Assembly (NCBI RefSeq): GCF_947507565.1
Contig: NC_089185.1
Coordinates: 2,232,001-2,296,000 of the forward strand
Reading direction: 5' to 3'
DNA length: 64,000 nucleotides
Origin: Oscarella lobularis
Lineage: Eukaryota > Porifera > Homoscleromorpha > Homosclerophorida > Oscarellidae
Shown here: positions 52,971 to 63,967 of the stretch, piece after piece
Position numbering within the stretch: the first letter of the stretch is position 1
Layout: every line of letters starts with the position of its first letter
Notes under the pieces: generated by a model
Database searches by the model: none
The model's input: the letters and a program-made list of their open reading frames with translations, nothing else
Told to the model about the DNA's origin: nothing
Made by a program: the position numbers and the translations under genes

Positions 52971-54759
52971 CCCGGTCTATTACGCTTTGAAAGCACGTAC
53001 AGCTGCCGAAAGAAACTACGCTCAGATCGAAAAAGAGCTACTAGCAATGGTCTTTGCGTGCGACCGACTCGACCAATACCTTTACGGGAGAAGAGGCATC
53101 GTGATAGAATCAGACCACAAACCGCTTTCAACCATTATTCGGAAACCGATTTCCACAGCTCCAAAGCGACTTCGCAGAATGCTATATCAACTAGCGAGGT
53201 ATGACCTGAAGATACAATACAAAAGAGGAGAGGAAATGTACTTGGCGGACACACTGTCCCGAGCATTTCTGCCAGGATCAGCGGAAGAAGAGCAACAACC
53301 AGAAATCTGCCTACAGATACTACAGATCGATCTGGAAGATAGCGTTGACCCAGGCATGATTAAAGAAATCCGATCCGCAGCACGCGTCGATCCGGAACTA
53401 CAAGTGCTTACAAAGATGGTCCAGGAAGGATGGCCCAGAAGCAAAGCCGACACACCCGACATCGTAAAGCCGTTCTACAGCTACAGAGACACCATATCGA
53501 TGCAGAATGGACTGCTGGACAAGGATTGCCGAGTTATAATACCGAAAGCGCTGAGAACAAAGATGATGCAGCAACTGCACAGTTCGCATCAAGGCATGGA
53601 GAGCTGCCTGAGAAGAGCACGTGAAAGCTTCTTCTGGCCCTCTATTACAGGCGCTGTTCGCGAGTATATCTCTGGCTGTGGAGTCTGCAACACAGTCAAA
53701 CTAGCGCAGGAAAGAGAACCACTCCAGTCCAGTGACACGCCAGAGCGCCCATGGACTAAAGTGGGAATGGACATTTTTGAGTTCGACAAGATTAACTACC
53801 TTGTTATAGTCGATTACTACTCCAGCTACCTTGAAGTGGAGCCGCTCAAAGATTTGTCTGCTGCAACAACGATACTCCGAGTCAAGAGTGCGTTCGCTCG
53901 ACATGGAATACCTGAGACAGTTGTTTCAGACAATGGCACTCAGTTTGTGAACGCAGAGTTCAAGTCGTTTGCAGTCACATGGAAATTCAGCCACATCACA
54001 TCCTCACCGAGATATCCACAATCAAATGGAAAAGCGGAGAGCGCAGTGAAGATATGCAAAAACATAATGAAGAAAGCGAAACTAGTAAAGGCCGATACGT
54101 ACCTGGCTCTGATGGACTATGGAGCCACACCGCTGGAATCTATGAAAGCATCGCCAGCACAGCTGTCATTTGGAAGAAGGATACGCACTCGACTCCCAGT
54201 GAAATCGTCAATGCTTGATCGGAAGACCCAAGAACAGCCAGTCGTGCAACAAAGAATTGGCGACAAGAAAGAGAAACAACAGAGAATTTACGACCAGCAT
54301 GCGAAGAAACTACCAGATCTCAAACCTGGAGTCACAATCCGCATGAAGCGACCGGGATGCACCGAGTGGTCGCCTGCAATCTGCACAAAGAGACTGAATA
54401 AGAAGAGGTCATATTCGGTTGAGTGTGGAAACACGAAGTACCGGAGGAATCGACGTCAACTCAGATTGACATTGGAGGATCCGAAGCTGAGAAAGGAATC
54501 TGACGAGCAGATGTTCCTAGAACCAATCAAGTGCGCCAACAACCCCCCAAGGGAAGGCCGCAGAAACGACACCTTCTGTGCAAAAGACGCCAGCTCAAAG
54601 GGTTCAAAACCAGGACAACCAAGACAGCGCACCGAAGTCGACAACGCAGAGCGAAGAGGTGAGATACAGCTCCAGAGTACGACAGATCAAAAAGCCGAAG
54701 CGTTTCGACATCTACGACACTTTGTCTTAAAAACAAAGGAGGGTGTTACGTGTTTATGA
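52971..54759 (+). pseudogene. RNase H and integrase of gypsy element C
   Basis: Continues after the TIR element with GRPVYYALKARTAAERNYAQ, the IEKELLAMVFA glutamate, IESDHKPLSTI and YLADTLSRA of RNase H. Integrase follows with HQGMESCLRRARESFFWP, the CGVCN zinc site, KVGMDIFEF, TVVSDNGTQF and NGKAESAVK (D, D, E). A basic C-terminal part (YRRNRRQLRLTLED) and a tail complete it. This half is open and keeps the integrase active-site residues. Pol as a whole is inactive because of the RNase H Asp-to-Val change, the stop before RT and the inserted element. Confidence 0.88.
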
Positions 54760-54862
54760 GTTGAGTTGAGTTAGTTTATATCAACTATCTGCTTATATAT
54801 AGCTAGGCTTGTTAGCTCTAGTACACTTACTTACCTGTAAGACAACAGCACAGAACGTTACA
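54744..54862 (+). repeat. 3' LTR of gypsy element C
   Basis: 119 bp matching 48246-48363 with one extra T and about four substitutions. It contains in-phase codons that extend the BTB-kelch frame upstream, so a transcript starting in this LTR could encode an N-terminally extended protein. Confidence 0.88.
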
Positions 54863-54946
54863 CGAAGCGCCGAAAATGGCCCAGAGAAAAAGAAGACTTC
54901 TTTTCTATCCGGGACCTCCTCACAGAGCTGGACGACCAAGGGTGTC

Positions 54947-56580
54947 ATGAACGAAGCGATTTCTTTAGAGACGAAGGGCTATTTCTCAACGACACTGTTT
55001 GACTCATTTCGAGAGTCGGATTATCTGTGCGACGTCACCATCATCAGCAAGGACGGACAACGCTTTCCAGCTCACCGAATAATACTCGTTTCCGCCAGTC
55101 CATCTTTTCGGGTCATGTTTAGGGGAAGCTTCAAAGAGAGTAATCAAGCGGAGGTGGTCACTCTCAGCAACGTCGACGGAGCTGTGACCAAGATGTTGAT
55201 TGAGTACGCCTACACAGGAAAAACAGAATGCCCCAATTCTTCTCTTCTATTCCTCTACGAAGCGGCCAACTACGTTCAGTTTGACGGACTGTCTCAAATG
55301 TGCAATGACTGGCTCAAACGCCACGTTGACGAGTCCAGTTGCATCAGTATCGGAATCGTAGCTGATCGATGCGGTAATTCGGATTTACTCCGACTAGCTG
55401 ATCGCATTGGCGCAATGAGCATTTCGGTCTTGGCAGAGAGCGAGGATTTTCTACTCGTTTCCGCGGAACATCTGAGTAGGATTCTATCTCATGATGAATT
55501 GAGGGTAAAGTCAGAAGACGAAGTTCTAACGATTTTTCAAAAGTGGGTTAAACACGATGAAGAGACTCGTCGAGCTCAAGTCGAAACGCTTTCGAAATTC
55601 GTTCGCTTTCCATTACTTGATTTTGAAGAATCAAGTGCCGTTCTTTCAGATCTCGAACTGATCTCGCACTATCACTCTTCAAGCGAGTCTGGTCGACGAC
55701 GATTCGGACTCGACGGCGTCCTGCTTGTGGCTGGCGGGCTTCGGCCGATAACAGACGAGAGTGAACTCCAATTTGTGTGCCATGAAGCTAGAGAATACGA
55801 ACCCAACTGTAACATATGGACTATACATTTCCTTCCCTGGCATTCGGTGTGTATTGTCATAAGATCGCCACTTCAAACGACGTGCTTTACGCTCTTGGTG
55901 GTTTTACTCATGATGACGCAATCTACGACACTCTGACTGACGAAGTTCAGCGATATGATGCAGAACGACGACGATCGGTGAATGACGTACAACAGATGAG
56001 TTGTGAAAGAATAGATAGAGAAATAGTTTGTTGTGACGATTGCATTTATGGTATGAGCATAAGCTTTGGCGTTGGCGAGATGACCTGCGAAGTGCTAGAT
56101 TCAGAAAAGAAAGTGTGGATGCCAGTTTCCTCTCCTGAGAACGCTCTTTCAGTAGACTTTATTTTACCTTCGATGGGTAATAAAATTTTTGCTTTTTGCT
56201 ACAACTGTCATGATCAGTTCGGATACAGCAAATATGATCGGTGTGAAAATCGTTGGAGCAATTTTAAGTCTTGTCGATGTCCTTCATCGTTAGATCCAGC
56301 TTCTGACTACGTCACGATGGGGGACCGATTATATATTCACTGTGATAATCGTGCGGCTGTTATTTTCGACAGCCGCGATGAGCGGTTCTCTGTTGTAGAC
56401 GAATTCTTTCCATTTTCGTCTTGCGATGGATTCGCCTATGATCGTGAAAGCATGACGATGTTTACGTTTACTTGCGGCGAAGTTGCTGTCTATGATGAAC
56501 GAATGAGAGACTACAACTTGGGATTTCGCTCCTTTGATTTTGTACTGGTGGAGAAAAATCTAATGTTGGATTTCGTTTAG
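54947..56580 (+). pseudogene. BTB-BACK-kelch protein gene with one frameshift
   Basis: The start is the ATG at 54947 (MNEAISLETKGYFSTTLFDS). The BTB domain covers residues about 15-125 (YLCDVTIISKDGQRFPAHRI, LVSASPSFRVMFRGSFKES, MLIEYAYTGKTE). BACK covers about 130-230 (ISIGIVADRCGNSDLLRLAD, LSHDELRVKSEDEVLTIFQK). Kelch-type repeats begin with DGVLLVAGGL. A single-base shift at about 55830 moves the rest into another frame, which stays open to 56580 (DVLYALGGFTHDD, YDAERRRSVNDV, then degenerate blades). Joined, the protein would be about 540 residues, near the usual KLHL size. KLHL proteins are substrate adaptors of cullin-3 ubiquitin ligases. The shift may be an assembly error, so the gene may be functional. 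Confidence 0.8.
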
Positions 56581-57770
56581 TCAATTTCTCAAGAGTGTTT
56601 GTCTGTTCTTTTGTCGCTGTACGTGTATTTCCTCGTTCTAATTTAAATTGCCAATTATTATTATTTGATAAGAAAAGCCTAGACTCTATGACTTGTACAG
56701 AAGTCACCTACACCAGACGGGTTTGATCTCCAAAACCGGACATTGTTTTTCAGTGTAAGCATGAAATGGATCTAGTGAGTGACCTGCCCATGTCAGTACC
56801 ATATATAGATATCTACTGTATAGGGTCTTATATATCACAAAGACCAACTAACTAACTCAAGAATCAAGCTACATGCCAGAGTTTATTGAAATCGAGCTGC
56901 TCTGACTCTCTGAGCTTTCTGCATTCGACGATTTGGACAATCGATGTGCAGCCGTAGTTTGTCCCCGAATCCGGGCACTAACGGCGAGCCCGAACGCAGG
57001 TCCTCTTCGACTATGATAGATAACGTCCAGTGTCAACTACTGTAGCTGCAACAAGGGTAGTCTTCAAAAACTGCCTGTATGTAGAAAGAGGCGTCAGGGG
57101 TCGCTTGCTCACATTCTTCGCCGAGAGAAGCGCTCGTATAACGATAAAGAGCCTTTCCGCGACTCAGACAACACTAAACACAACGCATCGTTAACCCCTG
57201 GATCTCCAGGATAAGGCTGAACCCCAGCCCCGAGCCCGACCCCACTTATCCAGACGGTTTACCGAAAGAACCATATTAACCTAAAAATATGGAGGGGGAC
57301 GAGGGGTCTTCTGCGGCACGGATATCCGAGTCCCCGCGCGGTGACGTAGCTTGCTTTTGGTCACCATGGTAACTGGAGTATCCGGGCACCTACCCCAAGT
57401 CCACATCGGTCCTAGGACCAATGGGGAAACCTAACTAGTAGTGCAGAACCCAACCGCGGGAGGGAGTGAGGGTGAAGTCCGCGCGAGAATGTCCGTTAAC
57501 ATATCCTCAATGGCCGTTACGTCGCTTCGCAGATCGGTCACAGCTGCGCGAACAGAGTCGCCGTCTTGAACAATCCGTGCTTGAACTTCGCCGGATGAAA
57601 TGATGACGAGAGAACCGAAGAGACACGAGCGAGCAGGCGATGGAGAGAGCAAGCGATAAGGCAATGAATGAAATCGAGGAGACACCTAAACAATCACGAG
57701 CTGATAGCCTTGTACCAGACCTTTCTCTGTGTCCCGTACAACGGTCCCCAGCTATTTACGGGGGGACTGA
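56581..57770. other. Intergenic, no recognised feature
   Basis: AT-rich sequence follows the kelch gene, and the stretch 57180-57430 is C-rich without a recognised coding motif. Short frames on both strands lack motifs. Confidence 0.4.
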
Positions 57771-57890
57771 GGCCCCGTCTGAGACCTACCGGGATCCCAT
57801 CTGAGACCTACCGGGACCCCATCCGAGACGTACCGAGACCCCGTCTGAGACGTACCGGGACCCCATCTAAGACGTACCAAGTCGTGTCCG
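57771..57890. repeat. 22-bp minisatellite, left block
   Basis: Five or so units of CTGAGACCTACCGGGACCCC plus AT, with 1-3 differences each. The block ends about 10 bp before the LINE start codon. The same unit, in the same orientation, resumes at 61396 after the LINE. Confidence 0.9.
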
Positions 57891-60800
57891 CCCACTGTGA
57901 TGCCACCTACGAAGGCTCCGAAGGAATGTCCTTTTTCTCTATGTCGATACACTTCGGAGCGCCTTTCGAAGGTCTACGAACATATTCGCCATTGTCACAA
58001 GCTGGAGAGCGTCCCTGCGGAATACCTCGCGACGCACGGTCTCGCTCCGTGCCCAGATTGCGGTCAAATCTTCAAAAGCCTCACGCGACATTATCCGCAA
58101 TGCAATATGCAACGTGAAATTGGAGCGACCGCAGGGGAAAACCGTCCCGATTCACTTGCGAGTGGCCACGCGACGATTACGTCATCGCTTCGATCGACGG
58201 ATAGTTCGGCGCGTTCGGAGGGTTTGGAGGAGGTGTCGAATAGCCGAGTCGATTCTTCGCATCCTCCGGAGCCTGCTCGTCCTTCTCTCGCAGTCAATCG
58301 CTCTGCTCGTCCAGAATCTAACAGTCAACACTCGACTTCGCACGTGGAGCCGCACGTGTCATCCTCTGCATCGATCATCCAGGGAATTTCTCTTGCTCGG
58401 CTCGCCTCAAGTCCTCGACCAACTTCTGAACCGGGAATGTCATCTACCCAACAGAGAGATCGGCTGGAAGGCTACGCCTTTTTGTCGACACTGGTCTTCG
58501 ACGATCTTTGCAGTGTCATCTCGCCATCGATTGAAAATATTCCTGGAAACCTTCAGGGGCTTTATTTGCAATGTTGCCGCATGACTTTTGAAGAGATCGT
58601 CGATGATCCCACCAACATCGACAAGTGGAAGCTGCTGTTTCTTCTACCACGTCTAATTCTTCAACCATCTCAGGCGGAAGGATCGGATGATTTCGACCTC
58701 GATCGGAAGGCGCGGATTCGTCTCTTTCTTGAGAAAAAATGGGGCACTCTTTTTGACGCTTCACACCTCGCCGAGACGTCGTCTCCTGACCGCGACATTG
58801 GAGGCGATGTTGCTGCTGATGGAATGACTCCGTCCGCGCTGGGTGCAGCAGTCGAAAAGAAGGTCCGTCACTGCGAAATCTCCCGTGCGGGCCATCTTCT
58901 CACTAGTAAGGGACTGGCCCCGCCTTCTGACGACACTTTCCACAAACTCGAGCAAAAACATCCGTCCGCTCCACGTCCGACATTACCCCACATTCCTGAT
59001 GATGTCGCTCCGATTCAAGCGTCATTTAACACGCTTCGTCAAGTGCTTCGCGACAGTCCTCGTGGATCAGGGGGAGGATGTGATGGTTGGCGTTTCGAAC
59101 ACCTCCGGTTGCTACTCGGCAATCATGAGGTGTTGCTCAGTTTTTTGGCTGTCTGCAATCACTTCCTCGGAGGCACGATACCGACGGAGGCGGCCACGGC
59201 TTTTGCTGGAGCGCGTTTGATCGCACTCTGCAAAGGTCAATCGGACGTTCGTCCGATCGCTGTCGGAAGTGTTTTTCGTCGGACAGTCGCCAAGCTTGCC
59301 TGCTCTTTGCTTCGCGATCGATTCGGGTCATACTTCTCTCCGTTCCAGTTTGGTGTTTCTACTCCTGGTGGTTCGGAGAGAGTTGTACACCTTTTGCAGT
59401 TATCTTTATCTCAACATCCCGACTGGGTCCTGTTGAAGACCGACGCGCGCAATGCCTTCAATTCAGTTTCCCGTCAGCGATTTTTGGATCTCGTCAACGA
59501 ACACTTTCCAACTCTACAGGCGTTCGTCTATGCGTGCTACGCAGTTCCTCCTTCTTTGGTGCTACTCCATGAAGATGGCTTCCGCTGCATCAAATCGGAG
59601 GAAGGGTGCAACAGGGGGACCCTCTGGGTCCTTTTCTGTTCTCTCTGGCATTACAATCTTGCTTGGTGGAGGCACACGCAGCGGCTTCTGAAGGCTTTGT
59701 CATTAGTTATCTGGATGATGCAGTCATCGGAGGCCCTGTCGACTCGGTTGTGTCAGCTTATCAAGTCCTCTGCAGCCGCATGCATGACGTCGGCTTGGTT
59801 GTTCGACCTGACAAATGCCAGGCGTTTTCACCTTGTCTTGACACGCTTTGGCCACTGCAGGACATTGGTTTTACGTCGCTGGGAATGTCTGTCCTGGGTT
59901 GCCCTATTGGCACGGATTCCTATGTGGCGGGGGAGTGCTTACGCATTGTTGCGGAAGAGAATGCTTTTCTCGAACGCCTCTGTGGGCTTCGCAACATGCA
60001 GTCGGCATTACTTCTTCTTCGCTACTGTGGAACGGGCAGAATTAACCACCTTCTCCGTGCTATTCCACCGTCAACCATCCAACAGGCTGCGCAGCAACAT
60101 GACTCCAACATTCGCTCCTGTTTCTGCTCCATCATTGGCTGCCAGCTTGACAATATTCAACTTCGCCAACTACACCTACGTCTCTCTCAAGGTGGCATGG
60201 GGCTGCCTTTGGCCGAGCGCACGTCTCCCTGCGCTTTTTTGGGTGCCTGGGCAGCTACCCTTGCCTCGTTGCCAAGCCGTCTAGAGCAATTTCCATCCGC
60301 TCTTGACGTATCTGTCACTCCATCCGACAACCTTTTCTGCGGCCATGTTGCTCACACGCTGTCCGCCCTCTCTCAGGCTACTCCAGCTGTGGCGGAAGCG
60401 ATACCATCAATCGCAACTCTCCCGGAAAAACATCTTAAGCTTCAGCGGGTCCTCTCTCATCTCCTTCTCGACGTTGAACACGCTGGTTTGCTCTCGTCCG
60501 CCAACCGCTTCACCCAAGCTAGGTTGAGAAGTGCGGCGGGTCCAGACGCGGGCGCTTGGTTAGATGCGATCCCGGCCTCGAGACATCTGTCGTTTACCAA
60601 CGTTGAATTTCAAACGGCAGTGTCTCTTCGGCTGGGTCTGTCTATTCCTGTGCTCCGCAGTCTGCCATGCTGCACTTGCTCTACCACCTGGGATGAAGCT
60701 GGATACCACGCGCTGACCTGTCGGAAGGATGGAGGCCAAACTCGTCGTCACGATCACATCCAACACACGTGGCTCTCTCTATTACGATCCGTCAATTTCC

Positions 60801-61395
60801 ACTGTGAGCTAGAGGAACTGGGCGACTTTGGTGACTTCAAGCGACCAGATATCAGCATCTATGACTACCAAGATGGCAAGAAATTACTTCTCGACGTTTC
60901 GATCATCCACCCTCAACGTCCGAGTTGTCTGCCGCAGAGCCATTCCACCAACGGAGCAGCGGCCATCTTACGCGACACCGAGAAGTCGACAAAATACCGT
61001 GCGGAGGCAATCTCCCTCGGTTATCTCTTCGAGCCTTTGACGTTCGAAGTCTTCGGACGTTGGAGTCCGGTCGCCGTCGACTTCTTCAGCAAGATCGTCC
61101 GTCGCCCGTCCATCGAATTTCTCGATGACCGTCCCGCTGCTGCTCGATACTGGCGCCGACGCTTCGCTGTTTGTCTGCAGCGCTTGAATGCGCAAATCCT
61201 TCTTCGCAAGGTAACGCTTCTCGTCCCGGGGTCTACGGTGGGTGATCGCTTGGGTCCTCATGACACTGACATTCGATTTTTCTCTAATTAATCTATTGAC
61301 TCTATGCATGCATCCCCCTTCCCCTGTCTGTTCCCGTCCCCTTCAATATCTCTTTTCTGCTTTCTGTCTGTTCTTTCTTTTGTGTTTAACAGAAT
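57891..61395 (+). mobile_element. RLE-type non-LTR retrotransposon
   Basis: A single reverse transcriptase gene with N-terminal zinc fingers and a C-terminal restriction-like endonuclease, no apurinic-type endonuclease and no LTRs. It is bounded on both sides by the same 22-bp minisatellite. Elements of this architecture (R2, R4/Dong, CRE, Utopia groups) are usually site-specific, so the minisatellite is a candidate target. The 3' untranslated part is short (about 100 bp) and pyrimidine-rich and has no poly(A) tail before the repeats. Confidence 0.85.
57900..61291 (+). pseudogene. RLE-type LINE protein (zinc fingers, RT, endonuclease), one frameshift
   Basis: From the ATG at 57900 the protein starts with zinc-finger-like motifs (CPFSLCRYTSERLSKVYEHI then H-C-H; CPDCGQIFKSLTRHYPQC) and a serine-rich linker. 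RT blocks follow: GGGCDGWRFEHLRLLL, ARLIALCKGQSDVRPIAVGS, VLLKTDARNAFNSVSRQRFL. Then, after a shift of frame at about 59605 in a run of G, come VQQGDPLGPFLFSLAL, ISYLDDAVIGGP and RPDKCQAF. The C-terminal part has a CCHC-type cluster (CCTCSTTWDEAGYHALTC) and the endonuclease core KRPDISIYDYQDGKKLLLDV (P-D...D-V type). The frame is open for the remaining 560 codons. The total is about 1130 residues. Loss of one G explains the shift; a homopolymer error is possible. Clade is uncertain; Utopia-like or R2-like are options. Confidence 0.85.
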
Positions 61396-61490
61396 ACAGA
61401 CGTACCGGGACCCCATCTGAGACCTACCGGGACCCCATCTGAGACCTACCGGGACCCCATCTGAGACCTACCGGGACCCCATCTGAGACA
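61396..61490. repeat. 22-bp minisatellite, right block
   Basis: Just over four units of the same 22-mer as the left block, here almost perfect (CTGAGACCTACCGGGACCCC plus AT). It ends in CTGAGACATAACC. The units are more uniform than those on the left. Confidence 0.9.
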
Positions 61491-61547
61491 TAACCAGTTT
61501 GCAAGCATTGGCCAAATAATTTTACTTCAAATATATTTCTTTCATAG

Positions 61548-63967
61548 TTACATATTTAAATCAATTCGTTTCCGTTTATCCAAGTTTATGATAGCAAGGT
61601 ACAAAATTACATGACGCATAAAGTTCGTTGGTGTCTTGTACGAAAGTTGAGTCCTAAGACGAGTCAAACCGGAATGTCCCTGTTCATTAACTTGTGTGTT
61701 CAACGTCGTTGAAAAGGGCTCAGCGTAGTCACTGATACAATATCCATGTGAGCAACTGCAAAGCGTAAATTTAGTACATAATTGCTCTAAAATAATTTGT
61801 AAATACCCGGTGTGGTTGAACCAATGAAATTGGTAGATCAAGAATATTGTGCTCTTAGAGAGACTAGGACACCTAATTAAAGTACATGTCTTATAGGAAT
61901 AGAACCAACTGAGTGCTACTGCATGTACCTGTTTAGGACGTACTCGGGCAGATTGCAGGCGTTGTCGTACAGCACGTATTGGTTCGGATTAGCGAATCGA
62001 GTCTCCAGCATTGTGAAGACCGTTTTTGGCGATTCGACATCACTCAGCATGCTGAAAGGGCATTATACGGTAAGTATGCACGGTGAAAGTGTTGGATGCG
62101 CCTTCTTCTTCTTTTTACAGATATTAGATGGTCGTTTGCCGGTCAGCTTCATACGTACAAAGTAATGTAAATGAAAAATGTATTAGCATTTTGTACGTTT
62201 TCCAGCACTGTCTTACGTACCTTCGAATTAGGGGCCAATTTAGAAAAAATCGTATTTTTGCTACGGTTCGTATTGACGCATGTCTTCATCGCCAAAATCG
62301 TTATGGCTTTCATCATCTTCATGGCGTACTCCATCATATGTTCGTAAGGCACAATTTATAATGTCACGAGAGAAATCTTGGCAACACCTCTTGAGATTGT
62401 TGGATCGAACATGATTAGATATCAATGACACGATATGAGCCATAAAAGGAGCATTGCGGCGCAAAATGTCCAACTCACTGCTTGATAGTATGCCGCCGTG
62501 ACAAACCTTCATTAACGCGGCGCGGGAACTAACGCTCAGTGTTGCATCTCCGCAAATCTGCACTAAACCACACGCGGGGGACGACTTCGCAACATTTCTA
62601 AATATGAACCAAAATGACGTAGAATTACCATTTCTTCATCTACGAGACACCGCAAAAGCGGATAAACGGTTTGCAGATTTCCATGACGTAGTGGTTGACA
62701 AAGTCGCTCAAGCTGTTCCATTGACAGACGAATCACGTTTTTACCTCCATCTCCACTACTGAATATCGCTGAAAGTGATTTTCTACATTCTTTATCACGG
62801 ACTCTGTCGCAAAATTTCGATTTTTCTTCCTTACTCGCCTAGGGTTTTTTTGTAATATTGGACGAGATTTCTCATTAGCAGATCCCTTCGACAACCCAGA
62901 GTCATGCAGTCGAAAGAGAACGATTTCGGATATTCCTTGCACGTGTTGCATGTGAATGACGCGCGAATATCGAGATTGTCCATCAAATTGTGAACTAAAC
63001 CCAGCCATGCCTTCCTCATCACATGATACGGTATTGGCAATGACATGGGAAAGATTACCGTGAAGTCTCGCTTTATAGCTCTAAAAAGAAAGTTAAGTGC
63101 ATGTTTTCTTGGCCTACTATGGATCAATACCTAACGAAAGAATGCAGAGGATTTCGTCCTTCGATCATCAAGTGTAGGTAGTGGTACAGAACTTGGTGAT
63201 GAACAAATTGCCTTCCATCTATCTACATTCAAAAGCTTCTCTTCTGTCCCATCGTAGTTCAGGATGCGTTCACAATCACCCGTCGTTCGCCTGTAATACA
63301 CTACAAACACGACATTTGATAGTAGTCGTTGTAACAGTACGTCTACAAAGGTCTTACCTTTCCCGCGGCTTTCAACGGTTACTGATACAAAGTAAACAAC
63401 CAAATCTTTCACGTTTCACCCACTTCATTGCAATGGAGTCCTCTTTACTCCATCTGTTTCCATGCTTACATTGTCCTTGCATTTCGCTGGCAGGCGGTAT
63501 CAAATCCTAGTTTTGTATTGCAACGGATTAACTAAGTAATCGTCAGGACCGCTTAGAATTGGGGGATAGAACATGGGTTTTTTTGAGACGACAAACTTCG
63601 AAATTAAATGCTCGTCTTCGTCTTCACTGTCATCACCATATGCTACAGGTACGTCATGGGCTTCTGCCCACGCCAGATACGTCGCTGCATGACGCCAACG
63701 TTTATCCGTCTTTTGGCAGGTCAGACACTGCGGATTACCGTATCTATTCACGTTCAAAATAGCGTATGCTTCTTTGGAATAAACGGCATAGACACTGCCA
63801 TCCAATTGAACTAATTCCGCTTCTTCTCCGAGTGCGTAGGAATGATCGGCTTCCATTGGTGTCGGAAAAAGTATCTTAGCAGCTTCTACGTGAATGCACT
63901 CCGTCAAAGTGCACGAACAACTGTAGGCACTACGTAAATAATTGAAGTGCAGAATAAAGTAGGACAA
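61548..63967 (-). CDS. KDZ-transposase/HMGXB3-like protein, multi-exon, cut by window edge
   Basis: Minus-strand exons read in order: CSCTLTECIHVEAAKILFPT (a C-x-C...C-x-H SWIM-like start, about 63910), and YAILNVNRYGNPQCLTCQKT with a following C/H cluster. Next are RKAWLGLVHNLMDNLDIRAS and FTCNTCKEYPKSFSFDCMTL (about 62990-62880), then VCHGGILSSSELDILRRNAP (about 62500). VFTMLETRFANPNQYVLYDN with A-C-N-L follows (about 62000). The last exon has YQFHWFNHTG, GYCISDYAEPFSTTLNTQVN and GLTRLRTQLSYK, ending at about 61550. Y-D-N-A-C-N-L and the H-W...N-H-T-G pattern are those of KDZ-type transposases and the related animal HMGXB3 proteins. Introns appear short. I could not join all exons in frame, so it may be a gene or a decaying element copy. 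The 5' part lies beyond 64000. Confidence 0.55.

Larger units (their letters stand above)
48246..54862 (+). mobile_element. Ty3/gypsy LTR retrotransposon C, decayed, interrupted by a TIR element
   Basis: LTRs at 48246-48363 and 54744-54862 (118 and 119 bp) differ at about five positions. The probable 5-bp duplication is CAAAG/CGAAG, one mismatch. The primer site TGGTGACAG follows the 5' LTR directly, and AAACAAAGGAGGG precedes the 3' LTR, as in element B. Gag, protease, RT, RNase H and integrase follow in order, with a 2.1-kb TIR element inserted within RNase H. The 3' LTR ends only 84 bp before the start codon of the BTB-kelch gene. Confidence 0.92.

Noticed and set aside
57431-57685. 84-codon minus-strand frame with a coiled-coil-like end as a Gag fragment
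   Set aside because: Too short and without a diagnostic motif.
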